Source: Parietaria judaica (lineage: Eukaryota; Streptophyta; Magnoliopsida; Rosales; Urticaceae). From it: DNA of 64,000 nt. Shown in pieces: positions 47,743 through 61,125 of this stretch. Location: positions 12,080,056 to 12,144,055 of the forward strand of contig OX940868.1 in the NCBI GenBank assembly GCA_954871525.1, given 5' to 3'. The position numbers were made by a program, and so were the translations under genes. Numbering within the stretch: position 1 is the first letter of the stretch; each line of letters opens with the position of its first letter. Under the pieces are notes generated by a model, which saw nothing but the letters and a program-made list of their open reading frames with translations, was not told the DNA's origin and did no database searches.

Positions 47743-50700
47743 CTATCTACCGGCGTCCAGCGACGAGTAAGACAACGCACCAAGCGAGAGCGACCGGTAA
47801 GACGTGATTTTATCGCTGGACATTCCTTCCATATACCTCGCGTTGAGCTGATTCACTCGCTGAGAGTCGAAGAGCGCCCATTGGTCGATCCCCGGAAGCT
47901 CGTCGTCACCGTTCATGTACCGCAGGACCTGCCTCATCCCCGGCCGGGCCTCCGGCTTGTAGTGCGAGCAGATCAGCCCCAGCTTGAGCACGCACTCCAT
48001 CTCCTTTGGGGCGTATTCGGACCCCAAATTCGGGTCAGCCACGTCTAAAACCCGTCCGTCGTGGAAGCACTCCATGACCCAGTCGACGAGCACGAAGTTC
48101 CCGGGCCCGATGGGCCTCCGGCCCGTGGCGACCTCGAGGAGGAGTGCCCCGAAGGCGAAGACGTCAGTGGAGGGCGAGGCCTTACCGAAGCGGGCGAGCT
48201 CCGGCGCGATGTAGCCGATGGTGCCGACAACAGCGGTGGTGCGCGAGAGCTCGCCGTGGTCGTGCAGCCGGGCGAGGCCGAAGTCGCCAAGGCGCGCAGC
48301 CATGTTCTCGTCGATGAGGACATTGTTAGACTTGACGTCGCGGTGGATGACGACCTGCTCCCACTCCTCGTGGAGGTAGAGCAGCCCTGAGGCCACACCT
48401 TTGAGGATGTTCGCCCGGTGCTCCCACCCGAGAACGAAGCCGTTTTTCGGGTTGAAGATGAGGGAGTCCAGGCTGCCGTACGGGATGTACTCGTACACGA
48501 TCAGCAGATTGTTCTTGTTCTTGCACCAACCTGAAGTTCAATTTGTTAGGGTTTCACATGATACTGTTCTACGGTTTTATAAAACGTTAATTGCAAATGA
48601 AAATATTATTATGCGCTATTCGCGGAAAAAGTACCAAAAATTATCTTTCAATTTTGGCACATTTTATAAACTTTTTGTGGAGGAAAATGAAAAAAGTGTC
48701 ATTGTTGTAAGTACCAAATGTTTCTCGTTAGTAGTACCCAAAATGTTATCTTCCATGTATCACCATTTGACTCGCTCCACGTCACACGTGGTAGATAATG
48801 GAGAAAATTTGTTACTTAAAGCAAGGAAATTATTTTTTTATTTTCGGTACTTTTGACTCGATAAAAAGTTGGAATATGACAAATATTTTGAGATGCTTCA
48901 TTACTTTCTATAAAAAAAATATATATTTAACATCATTTAATTAGTGAATTTTTGGCGCCATGCTTATTGAACTTAATATTGAAAATAATGAGCGTATGAT
49001 GTGATTGATGAACTTCCGTACATTGAAAATAACTTAAAATTTGATAAAATAATCGCATCCAAAATTAGTTCAGATAGTAAGCGAGGTTGATTCGGTTAAC
49101 GATCATATTTGGTAAATTTAAGGTTTCACTCATATATTTACTTCTTGTCTTTTTTTACTATTTAATATAGATATTCAGAACTTAGAGTTCAGAATAATTT
49201 ACAGCTATATCCTCTCTTTTATTTTAATATTTCGTAACTTATTATAAACATATTATGTTATCAATTTTTTTTATACTCCTTCATTTTTTTTTATAAATAT
49301 ATTAATGTTTTTGCATTATCCCTAGTAAGTAGGTTTTGATAATATAATTAATGTATTTTTATAAACAAATAATGTAAATTTGACCAGAATTTTATAATCT
49401 ATGATAAAACTCTTAACAATATTTTAGGGTCTGTTTGTTTACATTAAGATTAAGACGTCTGAAACTGAATGCACATCTGAATAGTAAGATGTGACATATG
49501 AATCTGAATGACAGATAATTGAGTGTCTTTGTTTTTTAAGATCTGAATGTAATTTTATTTTTTAATTGAATTTAACTATACAATATTAAATAAAATATAT
49601 TATATTTATTATAAATTGGGACGATATATATAATAAAATAAATAATTAAGCAAATTTAATAAATATTATGAGATACAATATTTATATAGTAATAATTATA
49701 TTTAAATTTTAATTCAATTTAATTCAATTTCATTAATATAAATCAATTTATGAATAAATTAATTCACTAATTTGATTTTTTTAAATCAATAAATGTACGT
49801 GTATAAATGTTATAGGAGAGAGAAAAATGAGTGGAGATATGAACGTGAGAACTAATATTGTAGCTCTTAATGGTTAAGACTTGATGCTAGGTCTGACCGA
49901 TTAAGTGCTTATTCAGATCCATTAAGATCTTTAGCATGAAAAAAATAAATGCACTTAATAATTCTAAATCTTACCCATTAAGATCAAGATGCTCATTAAG
50001 AGCAAACAAACACACCCTTAGTTTTTAGAGATAATAAAAATTGTGTGAGGGTGCCATTAGACCTTTATTAAAAAATCAATGTAAACTTACCTTGGAGGTT
50101 GACCAGATTCTTGTGCCTCAACCTTCCTAGGCTCTCGATCTCTGCCGCAAACTCCCGCATCCCCTCCTCGCAACTCCGTGTGATCTTCTTCACCGCCACT
50201 TGGGACCCGGTGGTCGGCAATACGCCACGGTAGACAGCGCCGAAGCCGCCTACTCCGATGACCTCCGTGTCCTTAAACCCCTTTGTCGCAGCATAGAGAT
50301 CCTTGAAGCGAAACCTGTGTGGACAGTCCACTTCCCAATCCTCAAGCCTCTCAAAGGTCATCACTCTTTTGTACACCGTCATGAACAAGAGAGCCAATAT
50401 TAGAGTTACGATCACTGCCGACAGAGCCGCAATCAAAGCCTTTGTCGAGATGCGGAACACGGACGAGGTCTTCTCTTTTGGTGGGGGCGGAAGCAGTGAG
50501 AGGTTCAATGCCGGAGCAGCTTCGCCTATCGCGAAACTCCAGCCAAGAACGTAGTGAGCACTCGCCTGTTCTCCCGTTGACGACGAAAACCCAACGTACA
50601 TTTCGCTCTGGAATACCTCACTCAGGTTCACCCCGTGGGAAAGAAGTGACTTGATCGGCTTTCTCGCTACAGAAATTGGTGCGATCGTGACGTTGACGAC

Positions 50701-51336
50701 ACCATTCGGGCCGTCATAGTCGACCCAAGCTTGTATTGGGTTCCCGCTCCTGAGGTCAAGATCTTCCTCGTTAGTAGGCGACGTGTCCCTGATGAATCCG
50801 GCCGGCTTCTGCTGCGCGGAGACCATGCTGTTGATGTTGATCCCAACGTGGTTTCCGTTATAGGTATCGGTGTTCTCGTTGAGGCCGTTGACAGTGTCGA
50901 ACTCCACAGCAAGGATGTGATTAGTAGCGTTCCCGTCGTTCGCGGAGTTGAAGAGACCGAGGAAGTGCCCGGCCTCAGCGTCAGGGAACGTGGTCGTCGG
51001 CGCGATGGTAAAGGCTAGACCATATCCGCCGGGGCTCGACTGTGCAGACACGATGGCAAATACGAAGTGCGTGCTGAAGGACGAGACTTGAGCTGAGCCG
51101 TTAAACAGATCGAGAGGCTCTCGGTAGAATGAGTTCCCGGTAACCGACAAGGAGCGGTTGGTGAGCCTCAGGACGCCGGAGGACTTGATTATGGAGGCTC
51201 CCGATCGGACGAGGATGTCGTCTCTGCTCTCGTTGAAGCCATTGAAGGTGAAGTTTCTTGTTTGCGATTGGGTTGAGATGGGAGAGAGGAACAAGAGGAA
51301 GAAGACCAAGGTGATTCTCTCCAAAACCTTGGCCAT
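47743..51336 (-). CDS. L-type lectin receptor-like kinase, copy 2
   Basis: Exons 50091-51336 and 47743-48530 encode the same 677-residue protein as the gene at 39901-43494. I saw no difference between the two copies in coding or intron sequence. Signal peptide, lectin domain, membrane helix and all kinase motifs are therefore intact here too. It lies in the same orientation, 7842 bp away, with its own full copy of the upstream region, so both copies could be expressed identically. The lack of any divergence points to a very recent duplication, gene conversion or an assembly artefact. Confidence 0.92.
49427..50017. mobile_element. Tourist-like MITE in LecRK intron, copy 2
   Basis: Identical to 41585-42175 and carried along by the segmental duplication, so it is not an independent insertion. 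It has the same TTA flanks. Confidence 0.8.
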
Positions 51337-51419
51337 TTTGATCGGCGAGAGATTAGATTAGTAATGTAAACAGGAATTAAGAGATGATAGAGTTTAGAAT
51401 AATAATGTTGAGAAAATGA

Positions 51420-51734
51420 ATATATATATATATAGGGGTTGGGAGAGAAAAGGAGATGGACTTTTAGAGTCAAAGTTGAAAGTAACACTTAAAGAAATAT
51501 TGGCATCCAATCACTTAATTGCCTTTGGAGTCAAAAGAGAAAAGTAAGTACGTAGCGAGTTAATTACTTGTGTTAGTGTGAGTTAAGTACTGTCCATAGT
51601 TAAACTAATACCTGTTTTATGATTAATTTTAAATCTAATCTCTCCACTATATAGTCAATTAAGGTTGAAAACATTTTTAACCCTAATTATTGGGTAATTT
51701 CAGTGGAACCCTAATTATAAACACACCCGGTCAA
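51420..51734 (-). promoter_or_regulatory. LecRK promoter with W-box cluster, copy 2
   Basis: The duplicate of the region before copy 1, with the same TA tract and the same four TTGACY cores (51468, 51529, 51653 and 51729). Confidence 0.45.
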
Positions 51735-53091
51735 AACATGTGTGCCCTATTCAACCCTACGTGTTAAGGTTGTTTTCCGATGACACCTATCAAAAAATAA
51801 AAGTTGGAATCTGAAATGTAGAATGAGAAACAAATTCCCATACTAATATGTTTCTTCATAGGAATAACATGTGACGCGGTCGCGATTACTAGAATGGCGT
51901 TGAAAATTAAACAATGCTAGGGAAATTGAATGTTAGATCATATAATATATAGATAGACATTTATCAAAATGAATTCTCTGGGCACCAATATAGTTGGGTC
52001 AATGTCGTGTGACGTCGTTTGCAGTCATGGACATGAAAGTCAACGAAGAGAAGAAGTGTTAGCGTCTAGTTTGGCGTGTGAGATCGACTCCGTTGAAGTT
52101 GCTACGATTCTTCCTTGTTGAATTAAATTAAAATCATTGACGTTTTTGGCGATTAAGCTTTTCACGAAATCAATAGATTTATATGCCCTCGCGAGCCAGC
52201 CAATCTTCATGGCCACAAACGACTTGCTTAATCGTTTGGCTCACAATAATACTAGTCCATGTGGACCAAATGCTGCATCTAGATGCCTGCTTGGGAATAT
52301 GCTTGCCCAGATTTTGCCAAAACAAATATATAAATAGACATCTAATTCATATTTATTGCCGAACAAAATTGCTAAGTTCTGATAATAACATCTCCTTCAA
52401 ACTGGAATTGAAAACCCGGAAATTAACTTATTTCGTCCATGTCCCAAAAAATTGGGACGCTTTTTTGTCGCGGTTTTCCAAAATTTCCCCCTTTTTTTTT
52501 TCAAACTGTGACAAATTTAGGGGAAAAACCGGGACAAAATGACAAAATACAAAATTCAAAGTCCAAATTACCGAAATCAAATATTAAATCTAAATCTAAA
52601 ATAAAAACATAATCTTAGATCTTATGAAGACATAAACAACATTATCATATAATAAATTTTAATATATATATATATACATATTTACTTAAAATCGGATCCG
52701 GGACAAAATATCAAGAATTTGAGTGTCGTCGTGGTTCTCGGTTTCAAAACTAAATTTCCTTGTTTTTTTATATACGATCCGGCTTGGTACCGGACAAAAG
52801 CGTGAACCGTGTACAAAAATTTAAGCCTCACATGCATTAAAATAAATAGTAAAAAGATATGCGTGACAAGTTAAATGTTAATACTAGAGTTTGACAACTT
52901 GATAAAGGAAAATAGAAAATAGATACATATTATTATTTTTTTAAAAAAAATAATCAATATTTATATTGCTAATATTTTTTTGTGTTATTAACGGTAAAAT
53001 TACTCAAGTTACGGCATAGAGCTAACTTAAAAAATTCTGGCAAGAGTATCAAAATTTATTTTTTAGCGGATTGGTAGACCTCATCCACTTT

Positions 53092-53800
53092 TATAGTAAG
53101 ATGTAGTTGTGATTACAGATAAACCAGTAAGGTTTTATTGGCATATATACGTGCCAAAAGATTATGGATTGGGCCACTTGGGCCCACATTAGTTAATTGG
53201 TCAACTCATAAACTAATTAAGGTATTAATATGATTAATTGGGCTTGAATTAATATGATTAAATAAAGCATATTAACCATAAACCCTAAGCCTATAAATAC
53301 ACGTGATTAGTAATGTAAAATCCTAAGCATTCATCTTTTCCCGTGATTATTCAAGTAAAACCCTAAACTTATAAATACACGTGATTAATCACTCCCAAAA
53401 CTGAGAGATAAAATCGCCCCCTCCATTCTCGAGAGAGAGGTCGAGTTATTCGATCGTGATGAGTCTTTGTTTGTGTGCTAATTGTTGAGGATGAACTAAT
53501 ATTTCGAGGAGGCAATTTTTGACCAAGAGAGGTGTTTTGTTAGCATTGTGGTGTACTACGTAAAGGCCGCAAATTTGAGCGTCTTGTGATCGATGGTGGC
53601 GGCGTGGTGCTAGGTGGTGGCATAAGCGATATCTCCGACGAAAGCTTGGAGATCCGGCTCATAGAAAAATCAAAAGGATTCGTCTCTAGATTTATTCTCA
53701 TCGGGTTAGTTTTGATTATGTCATGTTATCTAGATTTATTGATTTGAGGATTTTTATAATTTTCCCTTTCGGAGTTGAGAATATCCTGGGATTCCCAACA
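53092..53800 (+). repeat. Copia-type solo LTR fragment, unit 2
   Basis: A duplicate of 45250-45958 within the second unit, with no differences seen. Confidence 0.5.
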
Positions 53801-55215
53801 AAATCATTCTGTAAGATTTGTCTCAATAAGTTGATTGCGGATTTCAAGTGATTTATTTTTCGTATCTTTTCAACTGAAATAAGAAGTTATAAGTCTCATG
53901 GTCGTATGTTAACTCACATGGATTTCTCAAAGCATATTGTTAGTTTATTGCATTACCAAAACATTGAGTATACACAAACTACGTTACCAGAACACTGAAC
54001 ATCATATCTCTTTTAATTACTATATATTTCCGCGTATACGTTTAGTAACTATATTACAATCCGCATAATCACATAAACTGACTTCACAAAATTAAACAAG
54101 TTTCACAATTTATTTTCTCTCATTATTAACCTATCCTGTATTTAACTATATAATTTGGATCTTATGTAACTAGCTACGAATTAATTTTTGAACAATTTCT
54201 ACGACTTTCTTGTTAAATTTCTGCTTTAGTACGTCTTGGCTCGAATTGGGAATAAATAATTAGCTCATTTGTGTCTAATCTTGTCGGTCTAAACGACCAA
54301 AAGTATTGAGCACATTTTTATTTTCATTGAAAATATTGATTTGGTTGAATAAAGTAAATAACTTTAATATATAGAAGTCAAGGCCCTTTGACCCAAGTCA
54401 AATCCCATCGGCCCAGTCGGAGCCCATTAGATGAGGCCCCAAAGACGGGGCCTAAAAGACAGAGTCTAGCAGCCGAAGGCAACCTTAAAAAGAATCCCGA
54501 CGGTGACCCAATAAGAAACCCAACTACCAGGTGTTAGACAGACAACCTTAGAAGCATAGTTTGAAATTTTGCGATAATCGAGCGATTATCACTCGGAATG
54601 AGGTCTCGGTAAGTTTTCTCTCTTAATCGTTGTCGTTTTATACTTATCGCGATTTTTGGGTTTGAAAGCTCATGTACTTGTCACCCAAAATTTATCAAGT
54701 TGAAATATTCAAAAACTAAGATTAGTTTCGGTCAAAAACGAAAGTTGACTATAAATTGATGTTTTAACTACGGCAAAAATACCAATTAAACTTTTGACAA
54801 AAATAATTACGTTTGCACACCACACCTTACCTCGGCTTGCCACGTCCGGCCGGACGGAGGGCGGTGGCGCGCTTGTGCTAGTGAACCATTTGTGTGAGTC
54901 CTCTCTCATCCACAAAATTGTGTGACCCAAAGGGCCGAAGCCTTTATCCCAATTTTGTGGTATATAAACCATTCAAATTCTTGTAAACTAGAAATGTTGG
55001 ACTCTTGGATGAGAGGTAAGCCATGTGTAAAGCAAAATTTCATTACCTTGTTAAACAAGTTTCAACATTTATATTATGTTTCAACATTTATATTATGTTT
55101 TATATTATTTTATATGTTTTCCATTCATAATCGATCAATAAGTTCGACAAAGGAAAACGATACCTTTCATAGGTTTTCCATCGATAAATCTATCAACAAA
55201 GGATTAATCCGTTGA

Positions 55216-56950
55216 TAACAACAAACGATTTATCGGCCAAAATGACATTTTGAACCTTGCTTAGCAGGGCCTCTACGAGGTGAAAACAACCTTAAAACGT
55301 TATTGGCAACCCCAGTTGGCGACCACACAAGTCATCGACATCCCTCTCGACGGGTCGAGTTCTCCACGCGAGCCTCGCGACTAGGCAATCTCTCCGGGCG
55401 ACCCAGTCGAAGACTCAAGCTCTCCATGCGACCCTCTTGACGAGGCGAGCTCTTGAGGCGACCTTCTCAGACAAGCTCCTCTGGTGACAGAGACCTTTCT
55501 TTGACCTTGTGAATGACGACATCCTCGCCAAGGCAAGCTCCCCTGGCGACAGCGACCTCCCTTGGACCAAGCGAATGTTAAGGTCTTCAGCATGGCGAGC
55601 CCCCGCCGACGACGTGCAGCCCCTCGCTTACGGGAATTGATAAGGCATACATTCACAATAAATACAAGAAACAAGACAATCCAAACTCGCCAGAACATCA
55701 AGGACGCTTCAAAGAAGTCTTAGGACCCGATAGACAAGCTCGCGGAAAACTCTGAGGTGACGGATGAGCTCAAACTCGCCTGATGACTACTTTGCGTGGC
55801 AAGACAGCCCGACGAGCTCCCATAAAAAGGGTGACCACGAATTAGGGGGAGCATATTATGGGAATATTCCTTTTAAATGCCCTCAAAAGTTATAGAAATT
55901 GTTGCACTTTTCCCCTATAAATAGAAGCCCTCATTCACCATATTTCACTCTGAATTCTCTCTAGAGATTCTCTCTCCAGAAAACTTGAGTTTCTCCATCT
56001 CGCCGGCTCATGAAAAATTGCTCTCCCCTCTAAGTACGTGAGTCGAAGGACTTGTTCACCAAGGGTCCTCCTAAGGAAAATCGTGCTTGAGTCCAGGCTT
56101 GACATGGACTTAGTTCGGGATGCAGCTGTCGCTTCAACGCCCGCTTGGGATCCGAATTTTATCTCGAGCCGGGTCTGGTCTTGGTCGACCTTCTCCAGAT
56201 CTCGCCACCTCGCGGATCATAGCCTAGTGACCCGCGACGTTCAATAGCCGCGCCGACTCGTAATACCCTCGCCTTCCGTGACAGTCACCCCTGTGGCGTC
56301 ACTTCAAAGACCCTCATCAGTAATACACTCGCCATATGTGACGATCACCCTTGCGTTGCCATTATCGTCTCCAACGACGATACAAACAACCTCGTCACTC
56401 CTCCATTTACCGTTAACGATTTGATTGTCCTTGAGATATGTAGGCAAACCTGCTATAAGTAACGGGGTGCGGCGTCATTTTTTTTCCTTGCAGGTCATCC
56501 ATGGCCGACGAGACATCACTGAGAAAGGAAATACATCGACAAGACAACTATTTCCTCTCTGGAGACGACAATTCACTTTCAGCAAAGTCGAGACATTAGT
56601 CAATCCTCATTAATTGCACCCCGACTGCCCTTGTGACCACAGAGATCCGCCCTAGACTCGAATTGTGGACTAGGCTCTACGTTAATCCATTTTTGTGCAT
56701 TAACGGTTTGGCACTAGAAGGAGGGATTACTCGGTCAACAACCTTGAAGATTCTGTCACCAACAATCATCTTAAGAACCCGGAGTACGACGACCGTCATT
56801 CGACATGACGAGGCGAGCAAGTACTTCACGCAACGACACAGGGGGTTGCTGACTGTCCATGCGGCCACAGGGTCCGGCCCTGGGCTCAAACGGTGGACCA
56901 GGTTCTATGTTAATCCATTTCGTGCATTAACAATAATATCTTATAATTAT
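55216..56950 (+). repeat. LTR-retrotransposon remnant with TATA box
   Basis: A GC-rich region (55250-55620) with repeated GGCGAGCTC/GCGACC motifs leads to GGGGGAGCATATTATGGG and the TATA box CCCCTATAAATAGAAGCC (about 55910). A C/T-rich leader with TCTCTCTAGAGATTCTCTC follows, as in plant LTRs. A 40-50-bp block (GGCTCTACGTTAATCC...GTGCATTAAC) occurs twice, near 56670 and 56900. No gag or pol was recognised. It directly follows the duplication. Confidence 0.5.
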
Positions 56951-58060
56951 TTGTGGTAATAGTTATCAATTTTCAAGATATCATATGTTATTTAAGCAAT
57001 CATTTATACTCGCAGGTCGACATTTATTTTAGGCAATATTCACATGTCCAAATGCAATTTGGAGAGCTTAATTTAAGCATGTGATGAAGTACCATTCTTT
57101 CTTCTCTTCTTTCTTCTTTCTTCTTTCTTCTTTTTATTATATTTTTTACTACATTAAATATGAGCCTCTTATATTTTGGACTTTACAATTTTCTCTGATT
57201 ACTACTTCTCGTCAAGTAGTAGTTAGTCTTTAAATCTTGTTGGACTTGTGTACGTTGGATATTAGTTTTTATGATTGTGTTGTGCTGTTATGTACTTTGG
57301 TTTGTTAATTATGTGTTGAACAGTTTGTTCAATTTAATAACGAGTTGAATGCTCGAATCCAAATTTATTGGAGTTGAATTTTTCTAAGGATAGAAACGGG
57401 ACTGAAGAAATTCTGACGGTGATAGAAAAATAGGAGTGGACAGACCGTGTTACTTACATTTTTTAATTAATAATTAAAAGCAAAATCAAGAAAAAGTCCA
57501 TTATTAGGGATATGAATTTATTATACTCGGGAATCGTTTGAATTTTTTTTTAAGCTAATATTACCGGCAAAAATCTCTATGCTTATCAAGTTGTCAGGAG
57601 TGATTTGTTCATGATCCATAATCCAGGAATATGTTTTGGAGGGAGTTATCTTTTTTATATACATATATAAAGATAATCAGCCGTATTAATAAAATATAAA
57701 GGATTTTTGTCTTTATTATTGATAAATTTGCTATCGTACTTTTACTTATGTTTTTTGTTAATAACAATCTAAAGTTTAGATTTTACTAGTTTTATTTGGA
57801 TTTTTATTTTATTTTGTATTGCTGCTTTTTATTTTGTTTTTTTACATTTCGTGGGATTCTAGTTTTAACTATGTGAGAACTCGAACTTATATCTTCGATT
57901 AAAAAAACATATTATAAATGCGAGGTATTTGACATTTTTCCTTGCGACTTTTGACATGGTTCTATTTTTCAAGCCTATTAAAACCGGGTTCGGTTCTAGT
58001 CTTAGTTTCTAAATCGTACCTCAACCATATCTATTGTTGATATCGAAAATTAGCTCAACA
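56951..58060. other. AT-rich intergenic DNA
   Basis: No gene seen. A TTCTT-type microsatellite lies at about 57098-57135. Confidence 0.5.
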
Positions 58061-58960
58061 CTATTGCGGCCCACTTGTGCGGAGTAGGTCGGGGCCCTCG
58101 TCGTTTGTTGACCTTCTTCTAGGCTCGTGGCTTGAAATTTTTGGACTCTGGAGGTGATGGTGACGTGAAGCCGCGTGCCTCGTTGGGTGTAGTGAGGCTT
58201 CCTACGTACCCACTTGCAGTCAAGTGTGATCAGACCATCTCGTAGTTCAAAGCAAGCGTTGATGGAGCCGTTTTTGAGAAGGCCTGGGCGAGCCTAGAGG
58301 CGATGGCCGAGACGGGAGTCGTACGGCGCTTAGACGTTCCTCAAGTGAATCGACGATTCCTCAACTGAGTCAGGCGGCCGAGTCGGCGATTCCTCTACGC
58401 CTTATCTTTACTAGCTCTTCCGTCTCTATTTCTGGGCTTAAGGCTGAAATCCGGTAGTTCGGACCCTCCGCTTATAGGACTCAGGATATATCTCGGCAAC
58501 TGCTGAGAACCCAAACCTCCGTAGGGCAGGTCGACGATCGGACCGTATCCGCTCTAGCTACCTCCTCCGCTCCGACCTTAGTCGGATATTTATACCAGAA
58601 TATATATAAGAGAGAAAATGGTGTTTATCACTATATCGAGCGTTTGAATCGAATTACATGTTGTTCATAATGAGCTTCTATTTATAAGAGGGTCTAGAGA
58701 TCTCTAAGTAATTAGTAATTACTTACCATGGGCTTCTATGTAAATAACATTGCTCGGTGTGGCCCGACGCGGCCTGACGTGGTTATTAGGCCGCATTAGC
58801 CCGTGTTAGGCCATGTTAGCCCGCGTTAAGCTGCATTGTCCACCTGCGTTAGGCCACATTAGCTCGTGTTGGCCTGCGTTAGTGTTGGCCTGTGTTAGGC
58901 TGCGTTGGCACCCGGCGTTGGCCCACATTAAGCCGCGTTTTCAAATCCCGCCATCATGCC
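58060..58960 (-). repeat. LTR of the 13.3-kb family, with minisatellite
   Basis: Read on the minus strand, 58740-58640 gives TAATTACTAATTACTTAGAG and then CTTATAAATAGAAGCTCAT. This is the same promoter arrangement as at about 13810-13860. At 58760-58940 there is a degenerate short tandem repeat with a core like GTTAGGCCNCATTAGCCCGC and a period of about 11-22 bp. A GC-rich half (58060-58560) lies downstream. No coding region was recognised. Confidence 0.5.
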
Positions 58961-59597
58961 CGTTCATTTCTATATATTTTTAGTAATAAATAATTAGTTT
59001 TGCATTTTGTGGGCATCTCTATTTGAAATATGAGCCCTGAGGCGCTTTGGGACAAAATTGATTTTTATTAATTGTGGAAAACACCTGTAAGTAACATCTA
59101 TGTAATTAACTTATAAGATAACTCGATGTGAAAGAAAACAAACTAATTGCTCAAACATATTAAACTAATTGTTCAAACAAAACAAGATAATTTAACAAAC
59201 ATAACAAATTAAAACATAAATAAAAACATAAAAAAGTTACTAATTGTTAAAGCATGATTTATAAAACAAAAAATATATAGATAGTTCTCGTCTTTCTCGC
59301 CGTCTTCTTCTGTTCGGTCGCCTTGGCAATTCCTGTTGGGAAAAATATTAATGTCCCCTCCTTCATATCTCGGGATGGGCCCTCGATCCATCGGGGTAAC
59401 CTTTAAAAATAAATAAGAATAGGATTTTCTCCATTTAGTCACATTAATGACTTTGTCAATTTAGAGGCTCCCACCCGCTTAATTAAGTTACGGATACATT
59501 TAAGTTCATTTATTGCATCTATCAATTCTTCCTCACAATGACTCCGGTGGGAAGGATAGATTACAATTGCATTCAATTATGAACTATGGATTTACAT
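58961..59597. other. Intergenic DNA, no gene seen
   Basis: AT-rich with short frames and no recognisable domain. It may be the 3' part of the decayed minus-strand gene to the right. Confidence 0.4.
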
Positions 59598-60884
59598 TCA
59601 TTTTATACATAAAGAACTATAGAAACGATTGTCATAATAAGTGCCTTCTTTATTAAGAGTGATGTCATAAACTTTTACAATGGGTAAATAAAAACATTGT
59701 TTAAGGGCATATATTGCCCCAACAGTTCCGGCTTGATCAACATTTCCTGGCGCATAATAGTCGGGATATCTCGCTGGCCATGGTTGTGCTTGATATGATG
59801 GCTGAAATATTGGGTAGACACTCTCCCAGTACTCCCTACAGTAACCATTGTACTCGAGCAGGCTCCTAATACCATGAGCCACAAAGGCTCTCATAGGCGG
59901 GTCATCATAGGTAAGCTCTGGCACCGGTGGGGTGGCAAAAAGCAGTGCTAGTAGCTCGTTCACATGCTCCTCGCGATGGGGTTCTGTCTAATTCCAAACC
60001 TAGACCTCGTTCATTTTCTTTCTAATGACGACCTCCATGTCGGTATCAGACTTGTTGACCTAAATCATAAAATTCAATCAAGATTAGTATCAATAAAACA
60101 ATAATATAAAAATCAAGCAAATGAAGTTATACAATTAGAGAAGGTAACTTACCCTGGCGTTCTTGCATAGAGTTTTGATAAGGAACGTTAATGCCATTGT
60201 GTTCTTTGATTGGTCGTACTCCATGTTGGTCATGTAAAAAAAATGAACTTACCGATATCGATATCCAATCCCTTCACTGAGGCATAGATCAGCCTGAGGA
60301 AATTGAATTGCAGCTCTGTAAAATGAAGATGCGGGAATAGGTTGGCTCCGAAAAAGTACATCCAAACCTTCCCGATCCTCGACAACAGGATTTTCGTTAC
60401 TTGTTGCTCTCTAGTTCTTGAATGCTAAACGGGCACGGGCTGAGCAATCATCTCAACTATATCGTCGTAGAAATATTGGTTCAATTATTGGGTACCCATA
60501 TGGTTGTGCTCATTTTCCTTTTCTTTCATGTTTGGGGTTCTATTAAATTCATTTTATGACCTCGGGTTATAGCGAAGAGTTTACCAGAACGGTCAGAAAT
60601 CCATGTGCTAACACGTCAGGAAGGGCTGCGTGGAATTTTTGGACCGAATTCCTCCACGCCGTTTCCTTAGGCATGATCATGTACTTATTCAAACCTCGAG
60701 CATCGATGATCAAATTTATTATATCACCCGTCTCATCCAAGATGAGCAGTAATTTTGAGAATCTTCGCTCCAAGCATATTTTCCGCTTGCAAAGAACTTT
60801 ATAATGTTCCTTAGTTGCGGTTGTGGCGAAATTGGGTTTTGGAACTGGAGGCGCGTTTCGGCTCGACGCTCCGGTTCTAACCAC
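59598..60884 (-). pseudogene. Decayed plant transposon gene (Transposase_32-like)
   Basis: The minus-strand reading starts MVRTGASSRNAPPVPKP (60884) and continues LERRFSKLLLI, then ARGLNKYMIMP and VQKFHAALPD, ending at 60567. In another frame PHLHFTELQFNFLRLIYASV (about 60325-60270) follows, reaching GLDIDIG at a possible GT splice donor near 60253. A final part (59963-59598) is rich in Tyr/Pro (YPIFQPSYQAQPWPARYPDY). The block order resembles the 'putative plant transposon protein' domain (Transposase_32) found in plant retroelements. Frameshifts interrupt it. The assignment is by motif recall and moderately uncertain. Confidence 0.45.
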
Positions 60885-61125
60885 ATATCCCCTTGCCCGT
60901 TTTATATTTTTGGCGCCATCTAAAAAACAAAGAAGATAATATATTCATTTCAAGCCAAAAACTAAAAAAAACACGTAATAAACAAATTGATAATTCAAAA
61001 CTTAAATTCAATAAACTATATAAACTCATTCAATAAAACCAAAACCTAATTCAAAAATCAAACTAATTCATAAAACCTAAATAATTTGGGTTAAAAGAAC
61101 CCGATAAACCGCCAACAAACTAAAC

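Larger units (their letters stand above)
47373..55215. repeat. Tandem segmental duplication, unit 2 (7843 bp)
   Basis: A direct copy of 39531-47372. By eye only three differences are found, all near the end: one extra A in the run at 54686-54690 (46845 in unit 1), C to T at 55069 (47226) and A to C at 55163 (47320). Similarity ends at 55215-55220. There the pentamer TAACA is shared with the start of the unit (39531, 47373), the breakpoint microhomology. Confidence 0.97.
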
